Assembly: GCF_001039355.2 (NCBI RefSeq)
Contig: NW_019775425.1
Location: 77,036 to 141,035, forward strand
Source of the DNA: Lingula anatina
Lineage: Eukaryota > Brachiopoda > Lingulata > Lingulida > Lingulidae
Length of the DNA stretch: 64,000 bases
Direction of reading: 5' to 3'
Positions 62,591 through 64,000 of the stretch are shown piece after piece. Each line of letters opens with the position of its first letter. Position 1 is the stretch's first letter. The notes under the pieces are model-generated. The model was not told where the DNA came from and did no database searches. It saw only the letters and a list, made by a program, of their open reading frames with translations. Made by a program: the position numbers and the translations under genes.

Positions 62591-63514
62591 CCCAGCAGGC
62601 ATAGTCGTGTTGGATCAACGTTGAAAACAGGTTGATACGTTGAATTGCCGTTGACCTACCTGAATTCAACGTAAATTCAACGTTGATCCTGCCACGTTGA
62701 AACACCTTCATAATGTGACGTTGACTCAACGTTGTATTTTGGTCATTGACACAACCTTGCAGACATGGTTTGTAATTTAAAATATTAATTGTTGAAAACG
62801 TGATACTTTGTTTATCAATACTGTAACTAACTTTATCAAAATAATAAAAAAAGTGTTTAAAGTAAAAGTGACAGTTGTTTTGTGTCTTTAGTGAACTAGT
62901 GAATTTGCTTAACTTGTTATTCAGAAATACATTCCAATAAACTGAATTCCTTGCAAGGTCAGCTAACACTAGGATGAATACTTTGCTGTAAATGTGATGG
63001 AATGTAGTTAATAAAGTTAACAGTTCTCGGTGCCCTGTTATAGATAGACAGTTTGAGGTGACTGTGACTTTGTTATATATATAAGCCTTGGACATTTTAA
63101 CTGAAAGGCCATACATATATACCCTAGATATATTTAGCCATCAAACATGTCCTACTGCTAAACACATCCAGGCTAAAAGGGTGTACCATGCTTAGGTGCA
63201 GCAAAACATGCTTAGGAGCTAAATGGGTTGAAAAAATCAGACAAAGCAGGCACTTGGATGTTTTTACAGTGTACGTTATAATTGTGTACCTGTGTTTTGT
63301 ACCAAAAATAAAAACATTTCAGGTCATTTTAATGTATTTTCATGCAAGAATGTTGTCTAACAACTGGGGTTGATACAATCTTGTTATCTGACGTTGATAC
63401 AACGTTGTTATCTGAGGTTGAGTCAACTTTCAAATCCAATGTTAATCCAACGTATTATCAACGTTATGGTTCAACGTTGTTTCAACGTTAAAACAACATA
63501 ATTTGCCCGCTGGG
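62591..63514. mobile_element. Non-autonomous element with AACGTT-rich ends
   Basis: The left end CCCAGCAGGCATAGTC and the right end AATTTGCCCGCTGGG form inverted termini (CCCAGCRGGCA). Both subterminal regions (62591-62760 and 63370-63500) are packed with CAACGTT/AACGTTG motifs. The interior is AT-rich. The 193-codon minus-strand frame inside (62535-63116) runs out of the element's left end and has no recognisable domain, so it is taken as chance. Flanking AG dinucleotides could be a two-base target duplication. Confidence 0.75.
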
Positions 63515-63884
63515 AGGTGGCATAAAAATATCACCTATTTTACCGTCCTCTCGATCTTTCTGCAAACATAGCCTATTGTGTTCGAATTAAGCTTATATTC
63601 AACTGCCTTGGTCAATATATGTTAGTAAGCCTTTTTCTTCTATGTACAATAAAGTTTGCTGAAACATAAGAAGGAGGGGAAAAATCTTTCCTCATGACGT
63701 ATGAAAAAATACCCCTAGTGGTGCATTTCTAAAGCGTAATCTACACCCTTTGACGCGAAAAAATAATAGCGGTCGCATTGTCTCCATCTACAATGAAGTT
63801 GACCTCATATGGTTTATATTGAGACATGACGACAACACAGTTGAGCTACAGCTAAACAGACGGTTATTTTTTTTTTATCAAAAT

Positions 63885-63948
63885 ATGACGATTTTAAAGA
63901 ATATTCAGTACAGAATTCTCTTGCCGTGGCTGATATTAATAGGTAGAG
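63885..63948 (+). CDS. Possible first coding exon with signal peptide
   Basis: ATG at 63885 opens MTILKNIQYRILLPWLILIG, a short basic start then a hydrophobic stretch, like a signal peptide. It ends in phase 1 at a consensus donor (GTAGAG then GTAAGT). Any following exon would lie right of the window. An in-frame extension upstream to about 63750 lacks features. The short length makes chance a real possibility. Confidence 0.3.
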
Positions 63949-64000
63949 GTAAGTAGGAACTGGTATATTTAACATTTTCGGCATGAAGAAAACATGGGGG

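Noticed and set aside
62535-63116. 193-codon minus-strand open frame
   Set aside because: It lies mostly inside, and runs out of, the AACGTT-rich mobile element; composition follows the AT-rich DNA and no domain is visible.
1-64000. CRISPR arrays, rRNA genes, bacterial operons
   Set aside because: None seen; all repeats are microsatellites or eukaryotic mobile elements.

Overview
The window is nuclear DNA of an animal, read as a draft assembly. Evidence: intron-rich genes with GT-AG junctions whose phases fit, long AT-rich introns, many microsatellites, tRNA-derived SINEs and small inverted-repeat elements, and unmistakable metazoan genes (MBD4, NEDD1, MRPS33, DCLRE1B/Apollo). A marine invertebrate (lophotrochozoan or invertebrate deuterostome) is the best guess; the sequence alone does not fix the phylum. 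Three single-N joins (2631, 49364, 52070) and one 11-N gap (50007-50017) show where contigs were joined.

Left part (1-14.5 kb): an 11-exon gene (5132-14549, +) encodes a predicted 1,464-residue secreted protein. It has a signal peptide and three consecutive Venus-flytrap (VFT) domains of the metabotropic-glutamate-receptor type, then a proline-rich tail and a stop. I see no complete cysteine-rich domain and no seven-helix domain. This tri-VFT protein is the most unusual object here. Bases 1-2630 are a near-copy of 7579-10577, ending at an N: either an upstream tandem paralogue or the other haplotype. The gene is preceded by a cluster of TTGGTC motifs.

14.5-24.4 kb is gene-poor. It holds several copies of a GATCGATC-bearing inverted-repeat element, a local tandem duplication and an orphan exon with a dinucleotide-binding fingerprint like glycerol-3-phosphate dehydrogenase. 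From 24,436 to 29,254 (+) lies a three-exon gene for a 596-residue disordered basic protein that I do not recognise.

30.3-57 kb is a compact block of conserved housekeeping genes. MBD4 (30282-40756, -) is a mismatch glycosylase with MBD and HhH-GPD domains. It lies head-to-head with NEDD1 (41683-48270, +), a gamma-tubulin ring complex recruiter. MRPS33 (50684-51303, -) lies head-to-head with DCLRE1B/Apollo (53142-56893, +), a telomere and crosslink-repair 5' exonuclease. Each pair shares a short presumptive bidirectional promoter. MBD4 and Apollo both act in genome maintenance and both carry long lineage-specific disordered extensions here; Apollo's contains a PCNA-binding-like motif.

57-64 kb is again sparse: a small single-exon basic protein gene (59359-59889, +) just downstream of two CRE-like sites, a 924-bp element rich in AACGTT palindromes (62591-63514), and a possible signal-peptide exon at the right edge (63885-63948).

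Gene models were assembled by hand from splice sites, reading-phase continuity and remembered family sequence. No alignment or search was run.
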